Part shown: one piece after another, positions 1-7,041 of the stretch
Layout of the letters: each line of letters starts with the position of its first letter
How positions within the stretch are numbered: position 1 is the first letter of the stretch
Origin: Desulfobacteraceae bacterium
GTDB lineage: Bacteria > Desulfobacterota > Desulfobacteria > Desulfobacterales > JAABPS01
DNA: 12,220 bases
Assembly (NCBI GenBank): GCA_011391835.1
Contig: JAABPS010000044.1
Span: 1 to 12,220, forward strand
Reading direction: 5' to 3'
Notes under the pieces: model-generated
Databases searched by the model: none
The model's input: the letters and a program-made list of their open reading frames with translations, nothing else
Told to the model about the DNA's origin: nothing
Made by a program: the position numbers and the translations under genes

Positions 1-1704
1 GGAAACCCGGGCTTCACTCTCGGTCTCATAGGTTGAGTAGTAGTAGGGTGTTGACGCTTTAAATTCTGCGGCACACGTATCCACAAGCTTGTAAACCGGC
101 TTTATCCCGAATGATTGGCGCTTCTCTCTTATTTCGTCCTCCGTTAAACCTGTCAGATGCGAAAGCTGAATGTCCGAAAACCCCATTGCCTTTGCCTTTT
201 TCAGATCCGGATCAGCAACGGCTCCTTTCATCATGGACAATTGTTTTTCTGTATCCAGAATCTGCTTGAACTGATGCAAAAACCATGGATCAATACCGGT
301 TAATTCATAAATGGTATCAATTGTCATTCCGCTGAGCAGCGCATAGCGGAGATAAAAAATTCTCTGAGAATTCGGAACCGCCAGTTTCTGTTCGATCTCC
401 GATATAAGGCCGTTTCGAATCGTTCCTGCATTTTCTTCTCTCCACATATTATCAGAAATAACATCCCTGCCGTCTGCGCCAAACCCATAACGACCAATCT
501 CCAATGACCGCAAGCCCTTTTGAAACGCTTCTTTAAACGTTCTGCCAATGGCCATGGTCTCTCCAACGGATTTCATGGAGGTGGTTAGAAAATCCTTTGT
601 TTCAGGAAACTTTTCAAAGGTCCACCGGGGAATCTTTACCACACAATAATCCAGGGTCGGCTCAAAAGAGGCCAGCGTCTCTCCGGTAATATCATTGGGG
701 ATTTCATCCAGCGAATAACCGACTGCCAGCTTTGCAGCGATTTTCGCGATGGGAAATCCCGTTGCCTTGGACGCAAGTGCTGAACTGCGGGAAACCCGTG
801 GATTCATTTCGATGACAACCAGATCGCCATTTTTGGGATTTACAGCAAACTGAACATTGGACCCCCCTGTATCCACACCGATTTCCCGCATAATCGCAAT
901 GGACGCATTTCGCATAATCTGGTATTCTTTGTCAGAAAGTGTCTGGGCTGGCGCCACGGTAATGCTGTCTCCTGTATGGACTCCCATGGGATCCATATTT
1001 TCAATGGAGCAGATAATGACCACATTGTCCTTGCCGTCCCGCATCACTTCCAGTTCATATTCTTTCCAGCCCAGAACTGATTCTTCAAGCATGACCTGTC
1101 CGATGAGGCTTGCTTCTATCCCTGCCTTTGCCAGTATTTTCAAATCTTCGGGATTAAATGCAGCGCCGCCTCCGGTTCCGCCCAGGGTAAAGCTGGGACG
1201 AACAATGATGGGAAACCCAATGTCTTCGGCAATGGCATGGATCTCTTTGATGTCTGTTGCAATACCGCTCTTGGGAACCCTGAGCCCGATCTTGCTCATG
1301 GCATTTCGGAACAAATCCCTGTCCTCCGCTTTTTGAATGGATTTCAGTGATGCGCCGATCATCTCCACACCGAAATGATCCAAAACGCCCATCTTGGCGA
1401 CTTCTACCGCTGTGTTTAATCCTGTCTGCCCCCCCAGTGTTGGAAGCAGCGCATCCGGCCTCTCCTTCTCAATGATCTTCGCCACTGTCTCCGGCGTTAC
1501 CGGCTCGATATAGGTGCGATGAGCCATTTCCGGGTCTGTCATGATGGTCGCGGGATTGCTGTTTACAAGCACCACATCATACCCTTCTTCCTTCAATGCT
1601 TTGCATGCCTGTGTTCCTGAATAATCAAATTCACAGGCCTGGCTGATGATGATCGGCCCAGCGCCGATAATAAGAATTTTATGTATATCTGTTCGTTTTG
1701 GCAT
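1..1704 (-). CDS. carB: Carbamoyl-phosphate synthase large subunit, N-terminal 568 codons (partial at left edge)
   Basis: CarB uses two ATP, bicarbonate and ammonia passed from CarA to make carbamoyl phosphate for pyrimidine and arginine synthesis in the cytoplasm. The reading frame is open without a stop from the ATG at 1704 to base 1. It starts MPKRTDIHKILIIGAGP and continues with the QACEFDYSG and VNSNPATIMTD motifs, the first ATP-grasp domain (about residues 128-400, including RPSFTLGGTGGG and EMNPRVSRSSALASKATG) and the oligomerisation domain (about 420-550). The visible part ends around VDTCAAEF and the YYYSTYETE stretch, which in E. coli CarB comes just before the second synthase half. 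That half and the C-terminal allosteric domain lie outside the window. The gene starts 72 bp after carA on the same strand, so the two are very likely co-transcribed. The ribosome binding site is weak, which fits translation following carA. Identification is secure; only the 3' half is unseen. Confidence 0.97.
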   Translation of the reverse strand, partial: MPKRTDIHKILIIGAGPIIISQACEFDYSGTQACKALKEEGYDVVLVNSNPATIMTDPEMAHRTYIEPVTPETVAKIIEKERPDALLPTLGGQTGLNTAVEVAKMGVLDHFGVEMIGASLKSIQKAEDRDLFRNAMSKIGLRVPKSGIATDIKEIHAIAEDIGFPIIVRPSFTLGGTGGGAAFNPEDLKILAKAGIEASLIGQVMLEESVLGWKEYELEVMRDGKDNVVIICSIENMDPMGVHTGDSITVAPAQTLSDKEYQIMRNASIAIMREIGVDTGGSNVQFAVNPKNGDLVVIEMNPRVSRSSALASKATGFPIAKIAAKLAVGYSLDEIPNDITGETLASFEPTLDYCVVKIPRWTFEKFPETKDFLTTSMKSVGETMAIGRTFKEAFQKGLRSLEIGRYGFGADGRDVISDNMWREENAGTIRNGLISEIEQKLAVPNSQRIFYLRYALLSGMTIDTIYELTGIDPWFLHQFKQILDTEKQLSMMKGAVADPDLKKAKAMGFSDIQLSHLTGLTEDEIREKRQSFGIKPVYKLVDTCAAEFKASTPYYYSTYETESEARVS

Positions 1705-1776
1705 TTCTGACGATTCTTGCGATCATTTCATTATGGCCGCATTGGTTTCTACATGTCCATAAATCTGCAACTGATG

Positions 1777-2916
1777 CTATGCAGCTGCCATCATCTTTTT
1801 GAAATCATCAAAAAGGTACCTGGCATCATGCGGGCCGGGAGATGCCTCCGGATGATACTGCACAGCAAAGACAGGATATGTTCGGTGTCTAAATCCCTCA
1901 AATGTATTATCATTCAAGTTGATATGCGTCAGCGCTATATCTTTTTCCTTCATGCTCTCTATATCAACGGCAAACCCATGATTCTGAGACGTTATTTCAA
2001 CCCTTCCCGTCTCAAGATTCTTAACCGGCTGATTCGCGCCCCGATGTCCAAATTTCAATTTGAATGTTCTGCCTCCCAGTGCAAGGCCAAGAAGCTGATT
2101 GCCAAGGCAAATACCGAAAATGGGACAGTAACCGATCAGCGATTGAATAGTCGTTATGGTATAGGTCAGAGGCTCCGGGTCTCCCGGCCCATTTGAAAGA
2201 AAGATGCCATCCGGATGCATGGATTGAATAGCCTTGGCATCCGTTGACGCAGGGACCACAATCACTTCACATCCTGAATGTTCAAGACATCTCAATATAT
2301 TGTATTTTATCCCGTAATCAAAGGCGACAACCGAAGGCTTTTTCCCTTTGTGTTTCCATATTTTTTTCTGAAAAAAGTCAACATGGGAATCCGCGAAAAC
2401 CCGTTTCCCGTTTATCCAGAAATAAGGTTTTTCTGTTGTTACTTCCTTAACCAGATCCCTGCCCACCATACTCGGTTTGCTTTTTGCCTTTTGTACCAGA
2501 GAAGAGGCATCCAGATCCCGGGTCGATATAACTCCGCGCATGGCGCCCGCATCTCGGATATGTCGTGTCAGCGCACGGGTATCAAGCGCTTCAACGCCCA
2601 GAACCCCTTCTTTTTTGAGGTAGTCTGACAATGTTGAAGTAGCTCTGAAATTGCTGGGCATATCATGATATTCTCTGACCAGAAAGGCGGACACTTGTAC
2701 CCTGTCCGATTCAACATCTTCAGGATTGGTGCCATAGTTTCCGATAAGCGGATAGGTCATGGCAACCATCTGCCCCCTGTATGAGGGATCTGTTAATACT
2801 TCCTGATATCCGGTCATGGATGTATTAAAGACCACTTCCCCCCACGCCTCTCCATGTCCTGTAAAGGACCGGCAGGGAAATGTGCGGCCATCTTCAAGTA
2901 CTAATAATGCATCCAT
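1777..2916 (-). CDS. carA: Carbamoyl-phosphate synthase small (glutaminase) subunit
   Basis: CarA hydrolyses glutamine and channels ammonia to CarB. The protein is 379 residues, the normal length for the family. The N-terminal CPSase small-chain domain (about 1-140) carries GEVVFNTSMTGYQEVLTDPSY. The class I glutamine amidotransferase domain (about 194-375) has the oxyanion motif SNGPGDPEP at 241-249, the nucleophile Cys270 in FGICLGNQ, and His355 and Glu357 in QYHPEASPGPHD. This is the complete Cys-His-Glu triad, close to the E. coli positions 269, 353 and 355. The ATG at 2916 follows an AAGG-type ribosome binding site at about 2931-2934, rather far upstream. carB begins 72 bp downstream. 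Upstream lie a candidate promoter and a palindrome in a 402-bp gap, so the pair may have its own regulated promoter. Confidence 0.98.
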   Translation of the reverse strand: MDALLVLEDGRTFPCRSFTGHGEAWGEVVFNTSMTGYQEVLTDPSYRGQMVAMTYPLIGNYGTNPEDVESDRVQVSAFLVREYHDMPSNFRATSTLSDYLKKEGVLGVEALDTRALTRHIRDAGAMRGVISTRDLDASSLVQKAKSKPSMVGRDLVKEVTTEKPYFWINGKRVFADSHVDFFQKKIWKHKGKKPSVVAFDYGIKYNILRCLEHSGCEVIVVPASTDAKAIQSMHPDGIFLSNGPGDPEPLTYTITTIQSLIGYCPIFGICLGNQLLGLALGGRTFKLKFGHRGANQPVKNLETGRVEITSQNHGFAVDIESMKEKDIALTHINLNDNTFEGFRHRTYPVFAVQYHPEASPGPHDARYLFDDFKKMMAAA

Positions 2917-2991
2917 GATAAATTTTGTTTCCTTGGTTGTTAAAAATTTCGTTTATGCTTTACATCCTGTTACTATCCAAATAAACCAAAG

Positions 2992-3008
2992 CGCAACATT
3001 TCATTGCG
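2992..3008 (-). other. Small hairpin in the carA leader
   Basis: CGCAA (2992-2996) and TTGCG (3004-3008) form a perfect 5-bp inverted repeat around a 7-base centre. It would fall in the 5' untranslated region of carA if transcription starts from the candidate promoter at 3019-3047. It is too short to call a riboswitch or attenuator. It could equally be a protein-binding half-site pair or chance. Confidence 0.25.
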
Positions 3009-3018
3009 TGCCTCAATT

Positions 3019-3047
3019 ACCATATTTACGATGTAAATCAACATCAA
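3019..3047 (-). promoter_or_regulatory. Candidate carAB promoter with palindrome in the spacer
   Basis: On the minus strand TTGATG (3047-3042) and TATGGT (3024-3019) are separated by exactly 17 bases, giving about 4 of 6 matches to each sigma70 element. The spacer contains the perfect palindrome ATTTAC-GAT-GTAAAT (3024-3038), which also touches the last base of the -10 box. A dimeric regulator bound there would block RNA polymerase, so it is a plausible operator. I do not recognise the regulator: it does not match ArgR or PurR boxes that I know. Transcription from here would give a leader of roughly 95 bases before carA. Confidence 0.35.
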
Positions 3048-3318
3048 ATATGAACAACTTGACCACAATGTTATTTCTAATTAAAATCTACAATAAATTT
3101 TAATTTTACTTAAAATATGTATTTATATCGAACTCCCTGTAATAAAGATGATTCAATAATAAGGATAAATGCAGCATTAACAAGGGCTAAGCAACCAGGG
3201 GAAAACAGGCAGGATACATCAAGTGCTATCTTGTCCGGCCACACGCGCCGGCCCACTGGGCTCATGTATGCAACTCACCATCATCACTATTCAACCATGA
3301 ATGGCGTCATAAACGATC

Positions 3319-3741
3319 CTATTGAAACCTCTCATTGAGTTCCGTTACCGTTTCCAGCATGGGTGATGTCACGTGTCTGTATTTTGGCTCTAAGGCCTTG
3401 TCTTTATGCCAGGTAAAGTCAACCGCTTCGTATCGTTCAGGAATGAGAGTTTCTTTTTTCCCGCCATAGGTCGTAGGCGGATAATATTCAATAAACAGCA
3501 TGCGGTTATGATCAAATCCAAATTCTTGAGCAATCATTGTCGCGATATGGCTGCTGCAGCTTCGCACCGACATGCCGCTGTACGAAACATCTGACACAAT
3601 GACGATCAGTGGCCGAATATGCGTCAAACCCTTTTCCCCGCCCTTTGAAAGATCAAATATTTTCAGCCGGCATTTACCGCTGGCCAGTCGAAGCTTGCCG
3701 CCCCATCCTTTCCATGAGAATATGTCATTGTGTATGAGCAT
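3319..3741 (-). CDS. Conserved-looking hypothetical protein, 140 residues
   Basis: I do not recognise a named family. The protein has no signal peptide or membrane segment, so it is probably cytoplasmic. Residues 9-30 are rich in aromatic and basic residues (FSWKGWGGKLRLASGKCRL). A hydrophobic strand at 44-51 (PLIVIVSD) is followed by a serine- and cysteine-containing stretch (SGMSVRSCSSHIATMIA, 55-71) that looks helical. Then comes FGFDHNRMLFIEYYPPTTYG (74-93). This alternation suggests a compact alpha/beta fold. The strand-loop-helix pattern and the IEYYPP motif look like real coding sequence rather than a chance frame. It lies on the same strand as carA but 402 bp upstream, so a shared transcript is uncertain. 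The ATG at 3741 has only a weak ribosome binding site. Confidence 0.7.
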   Translation of the reverse strand: MLIHNDIFSWKGWGGKLRLASGKCRLKIFDLSKGGEKGLTHIRPLIVIVSDVSYSGMSVRSCSSHIATMIAQEFGFDHNRMLFIEYYPPTTYGGKKETLIPERYEAVDFTWHKDKALEPKYRHVTSPMLETVTELNERFQ

Positions 3742-3754
3742 ACGTAAATACAGC

Positions 3755-3784
3755 TTATAATGGTTAACGTGCTAATTATCTCAA
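3755..3784 (-). promoter_or_regulatory. Possible promoter of the 140-residue hypothetical gene
   Basis: On the minus strand TTGAGA (3784-3779) and TTATAA (3760-3755) are spaced by 18 bases, ending 13 bases before the ATG. The leader would be very short, which may explain the poor ribosome binding site. AT-rich sequence makes such matches easy, so this is weak. Confidence 0.25.
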
Positions 3785-3795
3785 ATACACCTGTG

Positions 3796-3824
3796 TTGTA
3801 TCTTGCTTTAATGAAGCATATATA
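3796..3824 (+). promoter_or_regulatory. Possible promoter of the TraB-family gene
   Basis: TTGTAT (3796-3801) and TATATA (3819-3824) are separated by 17 bases, about 60 bases before the ATG at 3883. An overlapping small inverted repeat, GCATA-N5-TATGC at 3816-3830, covers the -10 region. Both are plausible but not distinctive in this AT-rich divergent spacer (3742-3882). Confidence 0.3.
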
Positions 3825-3882
3825 CTATGCGTAGGCGACTTTATCAATTATAGAATCAATAAAAAATCAGAACTGACTGAAT

Positions 3883-5040
3883 ATGATACATAAACTTAAC
3901 TATCAAAATAAAGAAATCATCTTACTGGGAACCGCCCATGTTTCAAGGGAGAGTGTTAAGCTCGTTATCGATTCAATCAATATGGAAAAACCGGATACAG
4001 TGTGCGTGGAGCTTTGCGAATCACGCTTTCAAGCCATCCGGCAGCGGGAAAGATGGCAGGATATGGATATTGTAAAAGTCATCAAGGAGAAAAAATCCTT
4101 TCTGCTTTTGGCAAACCTTCTTCTTGCGTCTTTCCAGAAAAGAATCGCTAAAAAACTTGGCATTAACCCCGGTGAAGAAATGTTAAAAGCCATCGAAACC
4201 GGAGAGGCCGTCGGCGCGGCCATCCATCTTGCTGACAGAGACATCCGAACCACCCTGGCAAGAACATGGCGCGCCATGAGTTTTTTGGATAAGATCAAAC
4301 TTATATTTCAAATTCTTTTGTCTGCCAGCGAAATTGAAGACATTAAAGAAGAAGATGTCGAAAAAATGAAAAACGAAGATATGCTTGAATCCCTTCTTTC
4401 AGAAATCGGAAAATCGCTTCCTGCCTTAAAAAAGATTTTAATTGATGAAAGAAACGACTATATCGCTTACAAAATCAGGACAGCGCCAGGAGAAAAAATT
4501 GTAGCCGTTGTCGGAGCCGGGCATGTGCCTGGTATTAAGGCGCACATCCATGATGACATCGATATTCAGGCTCTGGAAGAGCTCCCGCCAAAAACAAAAT
4601 TATCCGCTTTTTTAAAATGGATTCTTCCAGCGGCCATTTTTTCGCTGTTCATTCTTGGCTTTTTTTACGGCGGATCTGAAGCAGGAACAGACATGATTCT
4701 ATGGTGGATCCTGGCGCACGGCCTTCTCGCAGGCCTGGGCGCTGTCATCGCTCTTGCGCATCCTCTCACTGTTTTGTCTGCGGTTGTTGCAGCCCCCATT
4801 ACTGCTTTAAATCCCATGATTGCTGCGGGCTGGGTGGCCGGCCTGGTGGAAGCATTATCAAGAAAACCGAAAGTAAGAGATCTGGAAAACCTTCCTGAAG
4901 ACATCCTCTCATTTAAGGGCTTCTGGAAAAATAAGGTAACCCGAATTCTGCTGGTAGTAGTATTTGCAAATATCGGAAGTTCTATTGGTACATTTATCTC
5001 GTTCCCGTTTTTACTTAAAGTACTTCAAAATGCCATTTGA
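3883..5040 (+). CDS. TraB/PrgY-family membrane protein
   Basis: This 385-residue protein belongs to the TraB/PrgY (pheromone-shutdown) family, related to the TIKI and GumN group of putative metal-dependent hydrolases. The soluble domain (1-235) carries the family signatures: GTAHVS with His19, VCVELCESR with Glu43 and Arg48, HLADRDIRTTLAR (115-127), and GAGHVPG with His214. A C-terminal membrane region has about four hydrophobic segments, near 242-262, 271-295, 297-322 and 353-380. An acidic-basic helical stretch around 148-175 links the motifs. TraB itself limits mating-pheromone activity in Enterococcus; the role in other bacteria is unknown, and there is no conjugation gene nearby, so a pheromone role is not implied. 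It is a single-gene unit diverging from the hypothetical gene, with a terminator just after the stop. Confidence 0.9.
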   Translation: MIHKLNYQNKEIILLGTAHVSRESVKLVIDSINMEKPDTVCVELCESRFQAIRQRERWQDMDIVKVIKEKKSFLLLANLLLASFQKRIAKKLGINPGEEMLKAIETGEAVGAAIHLADRDIRTTLARTWRAMSFLDKIKLIFQILLSASEIEDIKEEDVEKMKNEDMLESLLSEIGKSLPALKKILIDERNDYIAYKIRTAPGEKIVAVVGAGHVPGIKAHIHDDIDIQALEELPPKTKLSAFLKWILPAAIFSLFILGFFYGGSEAGTDMILWWILAHGLLAGLGAVIALAHPLTVLSAVVAAPITALNPMIAAGWVAGLVEALSRKPKVRDLENLPEDILSFKGFWKNKVTRILLVVVFANIGSSIGTFISFPFLLKVLQNAI

Positions 5041-5044
5041 TTTT

Positions 5045-5074
5045 AAATAGAACAAGCTCAATGTGCTATTTTTT
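5045..5074 (+). terminator. Weak intrinsic terminator after the TraB-family gene
   Basis: AAATAG (5045-5050) pairs with CTATTT (5066-5071). After one mismatch, ACA (5052-5054) pairs with TGT (5062-5064) around a 7-base loop. Six Ts (5069-5074) overlap and follow the stem. The stem is AT-rich and starts 5 bases after the stop codon. Its position and T-run fit a rho-independent terminator, but it would be a weak one. Confidence 0.5.
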
Positions 5075-5122
5075 ATCTTTTCTTTTGATTCTTCAGGGGA
5101 AGGATTCATCACAAAAACTCAA

Positions 5123-5199
5123 CCGAACGCGTAACACCTAAAACTTAAAACATCTATCTCCACTCGTTACTCGTCACTATTTACTATTCACTATTTACT
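5123..5199. repeat. Degenerate 7-bp-periodic tract overlapping the end of purN
   Basis: Read in steps of seven on the plus strand, this stretch gives related units. The best are CTCCACT (5158-5164), CGTTACT, CGTCACT, ATTTACT, ATTCACT and ATTTACT (5193-5199), each ending in ACT. Earlier units in the same register are more diverged: CGTAACA, CCTAAAA, CTTAAAA. A perfect 12-base repeat (5174-5185 and 5188-5199) sits within it. The purN stop codon (5191-5193) lies inside the tract. It resembles in kind the heptanucleotide repeats known from some bacterial genomes. No protein-coding role is apparent beyond the last purN codons. Confidence 0.65.
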
Positions 5200-5985
5200 T
5201 ATCTTTACAATTGTTTTTGAATATATCTTCCCATTTTCAAGCCTATAAGCCATCTTTACTGTTTTCAAACGTCTCTGTGCAAAGAGCTGAATACATTCCG
5301 GATAAAGCTCCCACTCAAGCCTTAACCCCTTTTCCTTTATCGCCTCAATGGTATCATCCGATGTGATAGAAAATGCTTTCTGTCCGATAATCGGACCGGA
5401 ATCTTCTCCATAATCAATAAAGTGAACGGTACAGCCTCCCACCTTCGCGCCATACCGAAATGTATCTCCATACCCATCCACTCCCGGAAAAGCCGGGAGC
5501 AATGCAGGGTGAATATTCATGATGCGAGGATGATCCGGATCCGTATTAAATCGATCAATAAAATAAGGGGTTAAATTTCTCATAAAACCCGCCAGAACCA
5601 GAAGATCAACCGGATGATTATGTATTTTTTTAAGCAGTTCCGCCTCGGCGATCGCCCGGGTTATAAAATATTGCCTTCGCCTTTTACTATCGCTTTCAGA
5701 TGGGAAAAGATGTTGCTTGGATAGTATTTCATCAAGATCAAAATCCTCGGGAGGCATTGTTTGTTCCGGTTTTTCTTTATAGCCATGAATAATCTTTTTG
5801 TAATCAACAACAAAAGTGGGAATGCTGTGTTTTTCCCCTCTTTTCAACCCTCCAGCTCCTGGATTATCCGATCCTACAAAAACCATCTCTCCGTCAACCT
5901 TCCCGGATATACAGGAATCAATTATCGCCTGAAGGTTTGTCCCTCCGCCGGATACAAGTGCACCGATTTTGATCTTATTTCCCAT
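5191..5985 (-). CDS. purN: Phosphoribosylglycinamide formyltransferase, with an internal insertion
   Basis: PurN transfers a formyl group from 10-formyltetrahydrofolate to glycinamide ribonucleotide, the third step of purine synthesis. The nucleotide-binding start VSGGGTNLQAI (11-21) and the folate-side stretch LAGFMRNLTP (131-140) are clear. The catalytic residues are Asn157 and His159 in NIHPALLPAFPG and Asp195 in DYGEDSGPII. At 264 residues it is about 50 longer than E. coli PurN (212). Most of the excess is a charged insertion at about 66-108, between the first strands and the helix before the folate site, and the C-terminus is also somewhat extended. The ATG at 5985 follows a GGGGGAAAG ribosome binding site. 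It lies 58 bp after the metallophosphoesterase on the same strand, so co-transcription is likely. Its stop codon lies inside a heptamer-periodic tract. Confidence 0.95.
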   Translation of the reverse strand: MGNKIKIGALVSGGGTNLQAIIDSCISGKVDGEMVFVGSDNPGAGGLKRGEKHSIPTFVVDYKKIIHGYKEKPEQTMPPEDFDLDEILSKQHLFPSESDSKRRRQYFITRAIAEAELLKKIHNHPVDLLVLAGFMRNLTPYFIDRFNTDPDHPRIMNIHPALLPAFPGVDGYGDTFRYGAKVGGCTVHFIDYGEDSGPIIGQKAFSITSDDTIEAIKEKGLRLEWELYPECIQLFAQRRLKTVKMAYRLENGKIYSKTIVKISK

Positions 5986-6043
5986 CTTTCCCCCTGCACT
6001 ATTAATAGCCTTTTTTTATATTTAGAGTTAATTGGACCGGTTT

Positions 6044-6904
6044 TCAACCTGTTTTTATTATCTTAATGCTTAATGAGTTATCGATTAATTCCAGAATCAC
6101 ATATCGAAACAATCCGCTTTCCTGACCCGGATTAATGCACAGGGCATTGCCTATGTGTGTGCTTATCGATCCAGAGCGCAGAGGCGACTCATGAATATGC
6201 CCATGAAAAGATGCAATGAGTTTACCTTCTCTGGACCATTTTTCTATAAATTGCCTTACGCTGACGCTCCCGACATTCAATCCGTTATGGATAATATCCA
6301 GAGGCGTGTTATAGGGGGGTGTATGGGAAACAAAAATAAAAGAATTGTTTATCAATTCAGATAATTGATAAAGATCCCGCTCAATCGTATCTGTTGACTT
6401 CAGATCAATAACTGTCCGTTTCAACATGCCGTTTGATGACCTATAACCAGACAAATCGGCATGAGTGCCGGGTGCAAAAGGGAATTCAGAAGTATCCGGC
6501 TTTTCCCAGTCCTTTCTGCTGAAGGGTGTCAGGGGAACATTCATATACCCGACAATATCAACCATATCCGTTAAATGATGCCGGTTCATGTGTAGAAGAT
6601 AAAATAGATCATTCGTATATGCCTCAAGAATGTACCGGTTATACACAAAGTCATCATTGGCCATATCCAGATAAATACGGATATCTCTCTTTTCCCTGAA
6701 ATTCATTATGGATGGAATAAATATATGTTTTAAATATGCTTCCTGCGCTGTTAGAGCGTCTGATTTCCACTCATCTGGCAGGTTATGAGGGATCAGATCT
6801 CCACCCACAATAATACAGTCAACCGCTTCATCTTCTGAAATTCGAAGCATGGATGAAAGATGTTCTGGACTTGCGTGTATATCAGTTGTATAAAGAATCT
6901 TCAT
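6044..6904 (-). CDS. Calcineurin-like metallophosphoesterase
   Basis: This 286-residue protein has the two-metal phosphoesterase motifs in order: Asp8 and His10 (TTDIHAS), Gly35-Asp36 (IIVGGDLIPHNL), Asn83-Asp84 in place of the usual GNHD/E (DMANDDF), His194 (VSHTPPYNTPLD), and His236 and His238 (FHGHIHESP). All predicted metal ligands are present, so it should be active. The substrate cannot be read from sequence; related proteins act on phosphoproteins, cyclic nucleotides or other phosphodiesters. There is no signal peptide or membrane segment, so it is cytoplasmic. It precedes purN by 58 bp on the same strand, but no functional link to purine synthesis is evident. The ATG at 6904 has a weak ribosome binding site. 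The GNH motif is replaced by AND, which keeps the asparagine. Confidence 0.9.
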   Translation of the reverse strand: MKILYTTDIHASPEHLSSMLRISEDEAVDCIIVGGDLIPHNLPDEWKSDALTAQEAYLKHIFIPSIMNFREKRDIRIYLDMANDDFVYNRYILEAYTNDLFYLLHMNRHHLTDMVDIVGYMNVPLTPFSRKDWEKPDTSEFPFAPGTHADLSGYRSSNGMLKRTVIDLKSTDTIERDLYQLSELINNSFIFVSHTPPYNTPLDIIHNGLNVGSVSVRQFIEKWSREGKLIASFHGHIHESPLRSGSISTHIGNALCINPGQESGLFRYVILELIDNSLSIKIIKTG

Positions 6905-6930
6905 GTATTATTGTCTAAACGCTTTCTTTC

Positions 6931-6959
6931 TTGACACATAAGCATCGGTTTTTTAAAAT
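6931..6959 (+). promoter_or_regulatory. Sigma70-type promoter of the substrate-binding protein gene
   Basis: TTGACA (6931-6936, consensus -35) and TAAAAT (6954-6959, 5 of 6) are separated by 17 bases. The predicted start near 6966 leaves a leader of about 75 bases before the ATG at 7042. It is one of three promoters in the window with a perfect -35 and 17-bp spacing. Confidence 0.7.
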
Positions 6960-7041
6960 CAATTTAAAATAAGAATGATGGGTCAAACTATCGCATAGTA
7001 TTCTATTAATGCAACTCCAAACAACTGGATTGGGGGTAATT

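Larger units (their letters stand above)
2917..3318. other. 402-bp gene-free stretch upstream of carA
   Basis: No convincing coding sequence lies here. The part nearest carA is AT-rich and holds a candidate minus-strand promoter, a 15-bp palindrome and a small hairpin, each listed separately. The part nearest the upstream gene contains a short GC-rich inverted repeat (CCGGC at 3235-3239 and GCCGG at 3247-3251, 7-base loop). It has no T-run on either side that would make it a classical terminator. A 73-codon plus-strand frame at 3117-3338 has no recognisable motif, has low-complexity histidines, and overlaps the end of the gene on the other strand. I read it as chance. Confidence 0.6.

Noticed and set aside
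857..1336. 159-codon plus-strand frame
   Set aside because: It lies wholly inside carB on the opposite strand and has no family motif; carB is unmistakable here.
1717..2196. 159-codon plus-strand frame
   Set aside because: It overlaps carA on the opposite strand and shows no recognisable domain.
3117..3338. 73-codon plus-strand frame in the carA upstream gap
   Set aside because: No motif, low-complexity histidines, overlap with the hypothetical gene's end, and no ribosome binding site.
5158..5199. Possible CRISPR array
   Set aside because: The units are 7 bp, contiguous and degenerate, with no spacers and no cas genes.
7009..7041. Upstream ATG for the substrate-binding protein
   Set aside because: It would add eleven polar residues before the signal peptide; the ATG at 7042 has the better ribosome binding site.
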